NCBI GenBank assembly: GCA_017472255.1
Contig: JAFUQU010000014.1
Coordinates: 248,001 to 312,000, forward strand
DNA length: 64,000 nt
Direction of reading: 5' to 3'
Origin: Clostridia bacterium
Lineage (GTDB): Bacteria; Bacillota; Clostridia; Oscillospirales; CAG-272
The notes under the pieces were generated by a model, which saw only the letters and a list, made by a program, of their open reading frames with translations, made no database searches and was not told the origin of the DNA. Made by a program: the position numbers and the translations under genes. Positions 31,946 to 42,174 of this stretch are shown here, piece by piece; within the stretch, counting starts at the first letter, position 1; the number at the start of each line of letters is the position of its first letter.

Positions 31946-32902
31946 TCAGTTGAACTCCTTTAAGAACCAGATTTTTTCTTTGTCGGCGCAGAAGGATTTC
32001 CCGTTCAGGTAATCCAACGCACCGCCGCTTGTCTTGAAATGAAATTCCAGCCGATAAGCGTACAGCGCCTGAAATTTGTAGCCCCGCTTTTTGTCATCCC
32101 GGTTGACGCCGTATTTGCCGTCGCCCAGCAGCGGATGACCGATGGAGGAGAGATGGGCGCGAATCTGATGGGTGCGCCCGGTGACAAGCTCCACCTCCAG
32201 CAGCGACAAATCCCGCTTTTCCTCAATCACGCGGTATTTGGTGATGATTTCCTTGTAGCCGGGACGGGGGGCGGTTATGATATCCACCATATTGTCGGCG
32301 GCGTCCTTTTTCAGATAGCCGTGCAGGGTGTCGGATTTTTTCGGCATCGAGCCGTGGACGGCGGTGAGGTAGAATTTCGACAGCTCGTCGTTCTTAATCT
32401 TTTCGTTCATAATCCGCAGCGCCTCGGCGTTTTTCGCGGCAATGACGATGCCGCCGGTGTTACGGTCGATGCGGTTGCAGAGCGCGGGGGCGAAGGATTG
32501 CTCCTCGTCGGGCTTATATTCGCCCTTGCGGTAGAGATATGCCTTGATGTGGCTGATCAAAGTGTTGATCTCCTCGCTGTCGTCCGAGTGAACGATCAGC
32601 CCCGGCTGTTTGTCTGCAAGCAGGATGTTGTCGTCCTCGTAAACAATGTTCAGGTGGGGCGTCAGCTTCATGAAGGATTCTTCGACGGCAGTGTCGGCGA
32701 AGAATTCCTCAGCGACAAACATCTCCACCGTGTCGCCCTCCTGCAATATATAGCTTATTTCGGTGCGCTTGCGGTTGACCTTGATTTTCTTTGTGCGGAT
32801 GCACTTGTACATCAGCGACTTGGGCAGCGCCTTGACCGCTTTGGACAGGAATTTATCCAGCCGCTGTCCGGCGTCGTTCTGTTTAATGGTTAGGGTTCGC
32901 AT
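31946..32902 (-). CDS. RluA-family 23S rRNA/tRNA pseudouridine synthase
   Basis: 318 aa from ATG 32902 (CAGGAGA 7 nt upstream). A longer frame from 32959 crosses the promoter and is rejected. An N-terminal S4-like domain (GQRLDKFLSKAVKALP) precedes the catalytic domain, whose Asp lies in CNRIDRNTGGIVIAAK. The RTHQIRAHLSSIGHPLLGD motif is complete. It isomerises uridine in rRNA or tRNA; which position is not clear. First gene of a three-gene operon. Confidence 0.9.
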   Translation of the reverse strand: MRTLTIKQNDAGQRLDKFLSKAVKALPKSLMYKCIRTKKIKVNRKRTEISYILQEGDTVEMFVAEEFFADTAVEESFMKLTPHLNIVYEDDNILLADKQPGLIVHSDDSEEINTLISHIKAYLYRKGEYKPDEEQSFAPALCNRIDRNTGGIVIAAKNAEALRIMNEKIKNDELSKFYLTAVHGSMPKKSDTLHGYLKKDAADNMVDIITAPRPGYKEIITKYRVIEEKRDLSLLEVELVTGRTHQIRAHLSSIGHPLLGDGKYGVNRDDKKRGYKFQALYAYRLEFHFKTSGGALDYLNGKSFCADKEKIWFLKEFN

Positions 32903-32930
32903 AGTCAGTCTCCTGTTGGATAGTGCTACT

Positions 32931-32959
32931 ATTATAACGCAAATCTGCGCAGATTGCAA
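32931..32959 (-). promoter_or_regulatory. Sigma-A promoter of the rluA-MBL-LtaS operon
   Basis: On the minus strand TTGCAA (32959-32954), a 17-nt spacer, and TATAAT (32936-32931), 28 nt before the ATG. Confidence 0.82.
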
Positions 32960-32999
32960 TGGCTAAATTTTTAGGAAAACCTTAATATTTAATGAAGAC

Positions 33000-33029
33000 G
33001 CGGGCGGACGCCGTGCAGCATCCGCCCGC
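33000..33029 (-). terminator. Hairpin after upp, probable terminator of the rnf operon
   Basis: A 12-bp very GC-rich stem with one G-U pair and 6-nt loop just after the upp stop at 33035. The U-tract is poor, so termination may be partial or factor-aided. Confidence 0.6.
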
Positions 33030-33034
33030 CCTGA

Positions 33035-34208
<1,174 letters not shown>

Positions 34209-34212
<4 letters not shown>

Positions 34213-35069
34213 GGATTGGATTTCAGACTTTCCTGTGCCAGCGTAATGCCGATGGTGCGCTGGGACTTATCCGACCAGATGATTTTGCGCGGACATTTCT
34301 CCACGCACACGCCGCACATGACGCATTTGTCATAATCGATGACCGCCACAAAGTTGTTCACATGAATGGCGTCGTGCTGGCAGTTTTTCTCACAGATGCG
34401 GCAGCTGATGCAGCCCACATCACAGTAGGAACGGGCGACAGCGCCCTTATCCACCGACATACAGCCTACCCAGTGGGTGGAGTCGTAGGGAATGAGCTTG
34501 ATGATATGCTTGGGGCAGGCTTCCACGCATTTGCCGCAGCCTTGGCATTTTTCGTAGTCTACCGCCGAAACGCCGTTCTCGATTCGGATGGCGTCAAAGG
34601 GGCAGATTGATACGCAGGTGCCGAGACCTATACAGCCGTTGGGGCAGAGCTTGTTTCCGCCGCCCAGTCTGGTGGCCGCGATGCAGTCGGGCGCACCCTC
34701 GTAATTGTACTTGCGCTTGGCGAATTCGGCGCTGCCCGAGCACATGACCTGCGCGCGCATCCGCACCGTCTTTTCGGCTTTCATGCCCATGATTGCGGCG
34801 ATTTCCGATGCAACGGCGTCGCCGCCCACGACGCAGGCGGAGGTTTTGGCCTCGCCCTTGACGATGGCTTCGGCGAGAGCCGAGCAGCCTGCGTAACCGC
34901 AGCCGCCGCAGTTGGCGCCGGGCAGCTTTTCGCTGATGGCGGGAATGCGTTCGTCGACCTTCACGGCAAACACCTTCGACGCGATGGCAAGAGCCAGTCC
35001 CAGCAGTCCGCCCATCAGGGCGAACCAAAGCGCGGCGAATAGGATATTCTGAATGTTGTCCATAATCAA
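34209..35069 (-). CDS. rnfB: Rnf complex subunit B, polyferredoxin
   Basis: 286 aa. An N-terminal membrane helix (about 8-30) is followed by a four-Cys [4Fe-4S] domain (CGGCGYAGC) and several 4Fe-4S clusters: CIGLGTCVSICP, CQGCGKCVEACP, CISCRICEKNC and CVMCGVCVEKCP. RnfB accepts electrons from reduced ferredoxin and passes them into the complex. It is last of the six rnf genes and overlaps the Sfp-type gene by 4 nt. Confidence 0.95.
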
Positions 35070-35079
35070 TACCTCATAT

Positions 35080-35667
35080 TCAGAAGGACATACCCGAGAA
35101 GCCCGAGAATGCCATGGCGATCAATCCGGCGGCGATCATGGCGATGGGCACGCCGCGGAAGCTCTTTGGCGGCTCGGCCAGCGAGATGCGCACCCGCACG
35201 CCCGCGAAAATGACGATAGCCAACGTGAAGCCCACCGCCGACGAAAAGCCGTAGGCCAGCGACTGAACGAAATCGTAGCCGTTCTGGATGTTCAGCAGCG
35301 CCGCTCCCAGAACCGCGCAGTTGGTGGTGATCAGCGGCAGATAGATGCCCAGAGCGCCGTAGAGGGCGGGGAGAAATCTGCGCAGGAACATTTCAATGAA
35401 CTGCACCAGTGCGGCAATGATCAGGATGAATGCGATGGTCTCCAGATATTCCAGATGGAAGGGGACAAGGATGCCGTAGTAGACCGCCCATGTGGCGGCG
35501 CTGGAGAGGGTCATAACGAACATGACCGCGAATCCCATGCCCAGCGCGGTATCCGGCTTTTCGGATACGCCCAGGAAGGGACAGATGCCCAGAAACTTGG
35601 AGAAGATGTAGTTCTCCACGAGCACGGCGGTGAGCATCAGAAGGAGTATATCAACCAGATAATCCAT
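35080..35667 (-). CDS. rnfA: Rnf complex subunit A, membrane subunit
   Basis: 195 aa of about six transmembrane helices. Typical text: LVENYIFSKFLGICPFLGVS, with the Cys proposed to bind an intramembrane FeS centre with RnfE, and TNCAVLGAALLN. Together with RnfE it forms the membrane core of the ion-translocating complex. It begins one base after rnfE ends. Confidence 0.95.
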   Translation of the reverse strand: MDYLVDILLLMLTAVLVENYIFSKFLGICPFLGVSEKPDTALGMGFAVMFVMTLSSAATWAVYYGILVPFHLEYLETIAFILIIAALVQFIEMFLRRFLPALYGALGIYLPLITTNCAVLGAALLNIQNGYDFVQSLAYGFSSAVGFTLAIVIFAGVRVRISLAEPPKSFRGVPIAMIAAGLIAMAFSGFSGMSF

Positions 35668-36447
35668 TCAGTTTTCCTCCTTTTTTTGCTCAGGCTCCTG
35701 CGCGGCAGGTTCGGTTTCGGCGGGTTGAGGCTCTGGGGTTTCGACCGATTCGTCGGCTGATTCTTCATTGGCTGTTTCCTCTGCCGGTTCGGCTGCTTCT
35801 GCTGCGGGAACGGCGGCCGCCTTTTTCGCGGCGTGCTCCTTCTGCACGTCCATGAGCTTGTTCATCAGTGCGATGAGGAAGCCCAGCGTCAGGAATGCGC
35901 CGGAGGGCAGAATAAAGATGATGGCGGGTTCGTAAGCGTCTGGCATAATCTTCACACCGCAGAGCGTTCCTGCGCCCAGCAGCTCACGCACCGCTGCCAG
36001 CACGGTCAGCGCGAAGGTGTAGCCTACGCCCATGGCAAGACCGTCCACCGCCGAGGGCAGTACCGGCTGTTTGGATGCGAAGGATTCCGCCCGGGCGAGG
36101 ATGATGCAGTTGACCACGATCAACGGAATGAAAAGTCCCAGCGATTTGTAAAGATCGTTCAGGAAGGCCTGCATCAGCAGCTGAACCGCCGTGACAAAGC
36201 CCGAAATGATAACGATATAAGCGGCAATGCGAATCTGCTTTGGAATAAAGTGACGGAGAAGCGAGATGAAGATATTGGAGCAGATCAGTACGGCGGTCAT
36301 GGCAAGACCCATGCCCAGTGCGTTGGTCACGGAAGTGGTGACGGCCAGCGCCGAGCACATACCCAGCATCTGCACCAGCACCGGGTTCTTGGCGAAAAGA
36401 CCGTCCATCATCTGCGTGCCGAATTCTTTGAGGGTGTATTTGCTCAT
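35668..36447 (-). CDS. rnfE: Rnf complex subunit E, with acidic C-terminal tail
   Basis: 259 aa. Residues 1-205 are the RnfE/NqrD membrane domain (NPVLVQMLGMCSALAVTTSVTNALG, IPLIVVNCIILARAE). The last 50 residues are a low-complexity Ala/Glu/Pro tail, absent from most RnfE proteins, with a short basic-acidic end. The tail is presumably cytoplasmic. It overlaps rnfG by 4 nt. Confidence 0.93.
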   Translation of the reverse strand: MSKYTLKEFGTQMMDGLFAKNPVLVQMLGMCSALAVTTSVTNALGMGLAMTAVLICSNIFISLLRHFIPKQIRIAAYIVIISGFVTAVQLLMQAFLNDLYKSLGLFIPLIVVNCIILARAESFASKQPVLPSAVDGLAMGVGYTFALTVLAAVRELLGAGTLCGVKIMPDAYEPAIIFILPSGAFLTLGFLIALMNKLMDVQKEHAAKKAAAVPAAEAAEPAEETANEESADESVETPEPQPAETEPAAQEPEQKKEEN

Positions 36448-37028
36448 TGCGCACCTCCGGTCAAAACGTCGTTTTCGCTGAACAGGTCATCATAGGCGGC
36501 AAGCGCGCTATTGACACCTTCCAGAATGGCTTTGGAGGAGATGGTGGAGCCGGAGATGACGTCAATGTCTTTTCCGGCAGCAAGGATTCCGCTCTTGCCT
36601 ACGTACTGGGCAAGGTAGTCCGCATCGCCCACGCGGCTGCCCAGACCGGGCGTTTCCGAGTGTGAAACCAGTTGAATGCCAGCCATCGTTCCGTCCGGGC
36701 TGACACCTACCATGATGTCCAGTTCGCCGCCGAAGCCTAAAGGCGATACGCTGGCGGCATAGCCCAACAGTTCGCCGCTGTCGTTCATGACGATGTACAG
36801 CTCGTCCACGCCCTCCGCCTGCTTGTCCACCAGTTCGCTTTCCGCGGCGGACGGGAAGATGGAAGCGATGGCGGCAGCCTTTTCAGCGCGGACATTGGCA
36901 GCGATCTGCTCGGCGGTGAGCGCGTTGACGCCCGCCAGCAGCGACGCCGTGATCGTGCAGATCAGCAGCAGCTTGAACGCGATAAAGAGAATGGCTTTTG
37001 TTTCTGTGTTATTTGCCTGCTTCGTCAA
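36444..37028 (-). CDS. rnfG: Rnf complex subunit G, covalent FMN protein
   Basis: 194 aa. One N-terminal helix (about 12-35) anchors an extracytoplasmic FMN-binding domain. The flavinylation motif is D-x-x-SGST-x-x-S (in DVISGSTISS), a small variant of the usual SGAT, with FMN expected on the Thr. It overlaps rnfD by 20 nt. It relays electrons between RnfD and the rest of the complex. Confidence 0.92.
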   Translation of the reverse strand: MTKQANNTETKAILFIAFKLLLICTITASLLAGVNALTAEQIAANVRAEKAAAIASIFPSAAESELVDKQAEGVDELYIVMNDSGELLGYAASVSPLGFGGELDIMVGVSPDGTMAGIQLVSHSETPGLGSRVGDADYLAQYVGKSGILAAGKDIDVISGSTISSKAILEGVNSALAAYDDLFSENDVLTGGAQ

Positions 37029-38118
37029 CTTTCACACCTCCGAATCGTACCGGCTTGGAGTAGCGGTCGATGTACCATACCAGCAGGTTCATGATTAAAA
37101 TTGAGAAGGACACGCCCTCGGCATAACCGCCGAAATAACGGATAAAGACGGTCAGCAGACCGCATCCGATGCCGTAAACGACCCGCCCCATGTTGGTAAC
37201 AGGCGAGGTGGCGTAGTCGGTGGCCATGAAGATTGCGCCCAGGAAGAGTCCGCCGGAGAAAATTTCCGCCAGCGCGAAATCAAAGGGCAGGGAGCTTTTG
37301 GCGAAAACAAATGTCACCAGCAGCACCGTGCCGATGTAGGAAACGGGAATATGCCATGTAATGACACGCCGCGCCAGCAGGTAAATACCGCCTGCCGCCA
37401 GCAGAAGCGCCGACACCTCCCCGATGCAGCCGCTCTCATAGCCAATGATCATATCAAACAGCGATGTATCGGGCAGTACGCCGTTTTTCAGGGATGCCAG
37501 CGGGGTTGCGCCTGCCACGATGTCGGTTTCGGCAATTTTAAGGGCTGCGGCGGACAGCTTGTCCCCGGGGGATGTAAAGGTGCTCATATGTCCGGGCCAC
37601 GCAAAGAGGAAGACGCGCGCTGCCAGCGCCGGGTTGACGAAATTCTTTCCCAGACCGCCGAACAGCTGCTTGACCACGATGATGGCGAAGACTGCGCCCA
37701 CTGCCGGCATCCAGAGCGGCACCGAAACCGGCAGGTTCAGCGCCAGCAGAAGACCGGTGACTACCGTCGAAAAGTCCAGAATCGTTACAGGCTTCTTCAT
37801 CAGCTTTTCGTACAGAAACTCCGAGCCGACGGCGAAGCCCACCGAAATCAGCGTCAGCGTCAGCACCCGCCAGCCGAATACGTAAATGCCCCAGATCAGT
37901 GCGGGCATCAAACTGATGCAGACATCCAGCATAATGGAGCGGGATGTGTCCTCAGTGCGGATATGAGGAGAGGGAGAAACGGTCAGCAGCTCGGGCAGAA
38001 AGGAGTTGGTGCGCGCTTCGATTTCCTCAGGGCTGTCGGGCGCGGCGGAGACTTCCGGAACGTGCGCTTCGGCTTCTGCGGTCAAAGGTGTTTGATTATC
38101 AGCCGGTGTTTTGTCCAT
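37009..38118 (-). CDS. rnfD: Rnf complex subunit D, covalent FMN membrane subunit
   Basis: 369 aa. The first 45 residues are an acidic low-complexity extension. Then come the NqrB/RnfD helices, including SPSPHIRTEDTSRSIMLDV, FGGLGKNFVNPALAARVFLFAWP, and the FMN-Thr motif region MATDYATSPVT. The predicted start lies 6 nt after rnfC ends. It is part of the membrane core that couples electron flow to Na+ or H+ movement. Confidence 0.93.
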   Translation of the reverse strand: MDKTPADNQTPLTAEAEAHVPEVSAAPDSPEEIEARTNSFLPELLTVSPSPHIRTEDTSRSIMLDVCISLMPALIWGIYVFGWRVLTLTLISVGFAVGSEFLYEKLMKKPVTILDFSTVVTGLLLALNLPVSVPLWMPAVGAVFAIIVVKQLFGGLGKNFVNPALAARVFLFAWPGHMSTFTSPGDKLSAAALKIAETDIVAGATPLASLKNGVLPDTSLFDMIIGYESGCIGEVSALLLAAGGIYLLARRVITWHIPVSYIGTVLLVTFVFAKSSLPFDFALAEIFSGGLFLGAIFMATDYATSPVTNMGRVVYGIGCGLLTVFIRYFGGYAEGVSFSILIMNLLVWYIDRYSKPVRFGGVKVDEAGK

Positions 38119-38124
38119 ATCTGT

Positions 38125-39495
38125 TTATCCTTTCTCAGGGTTGACCTGGCTGTTTGCCAGAGCGGCGGCCTGCGCACGCTTCCTGTCGTTGATCTGTCCC
38201 TTGGCGGCGCGGATGTACTGCACAATCGGGACGTGTCCCGGGCAGCTGTACGAGCAGGAGCCGCATTCCACACAGGCAATGACGTCGAATTCCTCGCACT
38301 GCTCCAGCTTTCCCTGTGACGCGAAGGTGGCCAGATAATTCGGCATCAGCCGCATGGGGCAGGCGCGCACGCAGCGTCCGCAGCGAATGCAGGTAGGCGG
38401 CTGTTCGTAGCGGTTTTCAGCTTTTTCCGAGAAAAAGAGAATGGCGGAGGTGCCCTTTGTGACGACGCCGTCCTTGTCCCACTGGGAAACACCCATCATG
38501 GGACCGCCGCTGACAATTTTCTTCAGCGACCGGATTAACCCGCCGCAGCAGTGCATGATATCGGTAAAAGAGGTACCCAGCGGCACTAGCAGGTTCCGGG
38601 GACGCTTGATGCAGTCGCCGTCCACGGTAACAATGCGCTCGATAAGGGGCATTCCCTCGGCGAATGCGTTGAAAATGGCGGCGCAGGTTTCGGCGTTGAA
38701 TACGCAGCAGCCGACGTCGGCGGGGAGCTTGCCCACAGGAAGCTCGCGGCCGGTGAGGGCGTATATCAGCTGGCGCTCGTCGCCCTGCGGGTATTTGGTT
38801 TTCAGCACCCGGACGTGAATCATTTTCGATCCGACCAGACGATTCTCCAGCTTGTTGATGGCGTCCAGCTTATTGTCCTCCACGGCGATTTCGCTCTCCC
38901 GCAGACCGAAAGCCTTCATGAGGATTTTCAGACCGTTGATGACCGCTTCGGGATTTTCCAGCAGCAGGCGGTGGTTGGCGGTGATGTAAGGCTCGCACTC
39001 GGCGCAGTTGACGATAATGCGCTCCACCTTGCCCAGCGCCGACTGAATCTTGGCGTAGGTGGGGAAGGTGGCGCCGCCCATGCCGGAAATACCGGCGGCA
39101 CGGATGATTTCGATGATTTCCTCTGTGGTTGTATCAGCAAGGGATTTTCCCCAGGGTTTGATATCGGGGGACAGGCGCTCCTCACCGTCGTTTGCAATGA
39201 CGATGTTTCGTATTTTCATGCCGTTGGCGGCGTTTTTTTCGGTTATAGCGGTTACTTTGCCGGACACGCTGGCATGGACAGGGCAGCCCAGACCCTTTTC
39301 GATGACGCCGATTACCTGTCCCTTGTCAACCGTATCCCCCACCTTGACGACGGGAACCGCGTGGGCGCCGATATGCTGAGAAAGCGGAATGGATACGCTT
39401 TTCGGCGGCGGCATGGTTTCGACAAGACAGCGCCGGGTTGTCTTGTGCTCGTCGATGTGGATACCGCCGTGGAACGTAAATGCCACAGAATTCAC
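38125..39495 (-). CDS. rnfC: Rnf complex subunit C, NADH-binding FeS protein
   Basis: 456 aa. The N-terminal barrel-sandwich part (HIDEHKTTRRCLVETMPPP) precedes the NuoF-like NAD/FMN domain (AAGISGMGGATFPTYAKI, NCAECEPYITANH). Two C-terminal [4Fe-4S] clusters follow (CIRCGRCVRACP and CVECGSCSYSCP). RnfC exchanges electrons with NAD+/NADH on the cytoplasmic side. It is first in the operon, behind the promoter at 39526-39554. The start is GTG or ATG-like at 39495 with GAGGTGA upstream. Confidence 0.95.
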   Translation of the reverse strand: MNSVAFTFHGGIHIDEHKTTRRCLVETMPPPKSVSIPLSQHIGAHAVPVVKVGDTVDKGQVIGVIEKGLGCPVHASVSGKVTAITEKNAANGMKIRNIVIANDGEERLSPDIKPWGKSLADTTTEEIIEIIRAAGISGMGGATFPTYAKIQSALGKVERIIVNCAECEPYITANHRLLLENPEAVINGLKILMKAFGLRESEIAVEDNKLDAINKLENRLVGSKMIHVRVLKTKYPQGDERQLIYALTGRELPVGKLPADVGCCVFNAETCAAIFNAFAEGMPLIERIVTVDGDCIKRPRNLLVPLGTSFTDIMHCCGGLIRSLKKIVSGGPMMGVSQWDKDGVVTKGTSAILFFSEKAENRYEQPPTCIRCGRCVRACPMRLMPNYLATFASQGKLEQCEEFDVIACVECGSCSYSCPGHVPIVQYIRAAKGQINDRKRAQAAALANSQVNPEKG

Positions 39496-39525
39496 CTCTT
39501 AAACTGGTATGTTGTTAATATATTA

Positions 39526-39554
39526 ATTATACAACATTTCAGCGGATATTACAA
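39526..39554 (-). promoter_or_regulatory. Sigma-A promoter of the rnf operon
   Basis: On the minus strand TTGTAA (39554-39549), a 17-nt spacer, and TATAAT (39531-39526), 30 nt before the rnfC start. Confidence 0.8.
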
Positions 39555-39559
39555 TAGGT

Positions 39560-40582
39560 TTAACGAAAAATTTCCCCTGTTAAATTGATAACAAGCAGTA
39601 TTCCCGCAGTGAGCAGCCCCTGTACCAGTTTGCTTACCGAATAGCGCGTGGCGGAGATTCCGCTGCCCGACAGCACGGACACCACCTGCATATGTACCGA
39701 AATTCCCGAAAATCCAACCGCGAACCCGCAGAGCAGCTTTCCCGCAAGTCCGCCCAGACCGGCGCAGCAGCGGCTTGCCATCGTCAGCTCGCAGAAGGAG
39801 ACGCCCAGCGCCGATACAATCTCCCCGAAATACACGGTCAGCACCATTGCCAGCGCGTCGCCGATGACGGCGAAAAATACGGCGAAAGCGCATATTTTCA
39901 GCATGGTCATTCCCGCCTGCGAAACGGCGGCGGTGACAATTTCGCCCGCTGATTGGGATGCCGATTCGGTAGGCGGCGTGGATTCTGCCGGATGTCTGAA
40001 ACTGCGCGGACGCTGGGCGATGCCAACCAATGCCGCCGCCAGCAGCTGGCTGACATACAGCTGCCAGCCCACCGCTGTGTCACCGAACAGCGCCAGCCCG
40101 ATTCCGCCCACGCAGAAGGCCAGTCCGGCGTTATTGGAAAAGGCGCAGAGCCGCCCGGCTTCATCCAGCGTCAGTTCTCCCCGCTCATACAGCCCCCGCG
40201 TACAAACCGCGCCCACGGGAAATCCGCCCAGCGAACCGAGCAGAAAGGCGTAAGCGCCTGCGGGCGGCAGTCCAAACAGGGCGGAGAAGGGCTTGCCGAG
40301 AATACGTGCGATGAGAGCAGACAGCCCCGAACCGTTCATGATGCCGGTGAGCACCAGAAAAGGAAAAAGGGACGGAATCAGGCGTATGGCGCACTGTTCC
40401 AGCGCTCCGGCGGCGGAAGCGGTGACAGTGCGGGGAGATTTCAGAAAGTACGCAAGCAGAAAGGCGGACAGAATCCAGATGGCTGTGATATCGGCACGTA
40501 CCGTTCCGGCGGCGCGTTTGTTTTTGACGGCGGCGATAATATTCACGGCTCCCTTCGAATAAGATGGTATCGGATGAATCAC
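39560..40582 (-). CDS. ylbJ: YlbJ-like sporulation membrane protein
   Basis: 340 aa as drawn from GTG 40582. No good ribosome site lies there, and a GTG at 40546 behind AAGGGAG is an alternative. The nucleoside-recognition/Gate domain is clear: LIPSLFPFLVLTGIMNGSG, GSLGGFPVGAVCTRGLYERGELT, FSNNAGLAF, and a C-terminal CAGLGGLAGKLLCGFAVGFSGISVHMQ. About eight membrane helices. YlbJ is made under mother-cell control and is needed for spore cortex formation. It diverges from yqfC, another mother-cell gene. Confidence 0.85.
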   Translation of the reverse strand: MIHPIPSYSKGAVNIIAAVKNKRAAGTVRADITAIWILSAFLLAYFLKSPRTVTASAAGALEQCAIRLIPSLFPFLVLTGIMNGSGLSALIARILGKPFSALFGLPPAGAYAFLLGSLGGFPVGAVCTRGLYERGELTLDEAGRLCAFSNNAGLAFCVGGIGLALFGDTAVGWQLYVSQLLAAALVGIAQRPRSFRHPAESTPPTESASQSAGEIVTAAVSQAGMTMLKICAFAVFFAVIGDALAMVLTVYFGEIVSALGVSFCELTMASRCCAGLGGLAGKLLCGFAVGFSGISVHMQVVSVLSGSGISATRYSVSKLVQGLLTAGILLVINLTGEIFR

Positions 40583-40615
40583 ATTTGGTTTATTATATCG
40601 TTTCGGAGAGAGAAT

Positions 40616-40921
40616 ATGAATAAAAACGCCAGAAAACCTTTATCCCAGCGGCTTTGTGAGACCTTCGACATCCCGGTGGGAACCTTCGGGAAAATCTCCT
40701 TCATCGAGGCTGCGGGCAATCGGGAGCTGAGCATCAGCGGCTGCGAGAGCCTGGTGGCTTATACAGAGGAATGCGTGGTGCTGGAGCTGTGCGACGGCTG
40801 CATCACCATACGGGGCAGCGATCTGACGCTGCGCAGCTTCACCGGCGGACGGGTGACGGTGAACGGCATCATCGTCAGCATTTTCTACGGACGGGAGGAG
40901 GCTGGCGGCGATGCTGACTAA
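40616..40921 (+). CDS. yqfC: Sporulation protein YqfC
   Basis: 101 aa, found by reading from ATG 40616 (GGAGAG 8 nt upstream). The typical pattern is an N-terminal helix (SQRLCETFDIP) followed by beta-strands (SFIEAAGNRELSISGCESLVAYTEECVVLEL, ITIRGSDLTLRSF, VTVNGIIVSIFYG). It is slightly longer than the usual 90-95 aa. It overlaps yqfD by 11 nt. Known as a mother-cell sporulation protein of unclear biochemical role. Confidence 0.88.
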   Translation: MNKNARKPLSQRLCETFDIPVGTFGKISFIEAAGNRELSISGCESLVAYTEECVVLELCDGCITIRGSDLTLRSFTGGRVTVNGIIVSIFYGREEAGGDAD

Positions 40922-42101
40922 GCTGACCGGATGGTTGATCGGCAGTCGGGATTATTTTGTTCCCGCTTCCCATGCGGACAAGGCTGCCCGGCTGCTTGTG
41001 CAGTCGGGCGCCGATTTCCGCCGTCTGCACCGCCGGGAGGAAGGGCTGACCTTCACGCTGCCCCTGACGGACAGCCCGCACATGGAGGCAATTTTCGACG
41101 GGCACTCCATCCCGTGGAAGCTGGTCTGCGAGCACGGATTCCGGCGGCTGCTCCGCCGCTATCGCAGACGCTGGGGAATTCCCATCGGAATCGGGATGTT
41201 CTTCGCCGTAATCTGTGCGTCCGGGCAGTTCATATGGACAATGGACGTGGTGGGCAACGATCAGGTCACTGAAACCGAAATTCTGGAGCGGCTGGATGCG
41301 CTGGGCTGTCGGATCGGCACCTATATTCCCTCCATTGATTTTGATGCGCTGCACACCGAATTCCTGATGTCCGACGATGACATCGCATGGATCGCCGTCA
41401 ATCTGCGGGGCACCCACGCCACCGTCGAGGTGCGGGAGATTGTGCGCCCCGATTTTACCATCGATGAGGACACGCCCTACAATCTGGTGGCGAAGGAGGA
41501 TGGCATCGTGCAGAGCGTGGATATTTACCGCGGACAGGCGATGGTGGAGTCGGGCGAGCTGGTGCGGGCGGGGGATTTGCTGGCGTCGGGGCTGGAGGAT
41601 ACGGCGCGGGGACTGAAGCTGGTTCACGCCCGGGGAAAGGTGGCGGCTGAGGTGAAACGGACGATAAAAGTGGAAATTCCCCTTGAAACTTCCGAAAAAG
41701 TATACACGGGGCTGGAAGTGAGCGAGAAATCGTTAAAATTTTTCGGAATTTCAATAAAACTTTTCGGAAACACTGGAAATTTACCTGCCATGTGTGATAA
41801 AATAGAAGGGGAGGATTCTCTGCGCTTTTTCGGGGAGATCGAGGTGCCCCTTTCCCTGCATGAAACGGTGTACAGAGAATACGAGCTGGTCACAAAAACA
41901 CTCACTGAGGAAGAAGCGTCACGACAGGCCTGGGAGCGGCTGCGCCGGGAGTGTCGGACGGCGCAGGAGGGCTGCGAGCTTCTCCGCCGGGAGATTTCGG
42001 CGGGGATTGTTGACGGAGCGTATGTTATTGAATGCGAGCTGGGGCTTTTGTGCGATATTGCCGCAGAAGCGCGGATATTGACCGATCAGCCCGGACAATG
42101 A
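40911..42101 (+). CDS. yqfD: Sporulation protein YqfD
   Basis: 396 aa. A cytoplasmic N-terminal part (residues 1-80) is followed by one membrane helix at about 91-110 and an outer domain with POTRA-like text (DVVGNDQVTETEILERL) and IVQSVDIYRGQAMVESGELVRAGDLLASG. The family is essential for sporulation after engulfment. It lies in the conserved yqfC-yqfD-phoH order. A short A/T-rich patch at about 41690-41810 breaks the otherwise GC-rich composition. Confidence 0.9.
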   Translation: MLTKLTGWLIGSRDYFVPASHADKAARLLVQSGADFRRLHRREEGLTFTLPLTDSPHMEAIFDGHSIPWKLVCEHGFRRLLRRYRRRWGIPIGIGMFFAVICASGQFIWTMDVVGNDQVTETEILERLDALGCRIGTYIPSIDFDALHTEFLMSDDDIAWIAVNLRGTHATVEVREIVRPDFTIDEDTPYNLVAKEDGIVQSVDIYRGQAMVESGELVRAGDLLASGLEDTARGLKLVHARGKVAAEVKRTIKVEIPLETSEKVYTGLEVSEKSLKFFGISIKLFGNTGNLPAMCDKIEGEDSLRFFGEIEVPLSLHETVYREYELVTKTLTEEEASRQAWERLRRECRTAQEGCELLRREISAGIVDGAYVIECELGLLCDIAAEARILTDQPGQ

Positions 42102-42174
42102 AGAAGGCTGTTCCCGTCCGGCGGCGGAGAACGGCGGATACCCAACATGAAGACGCCGGAGAAACGGAAGAATT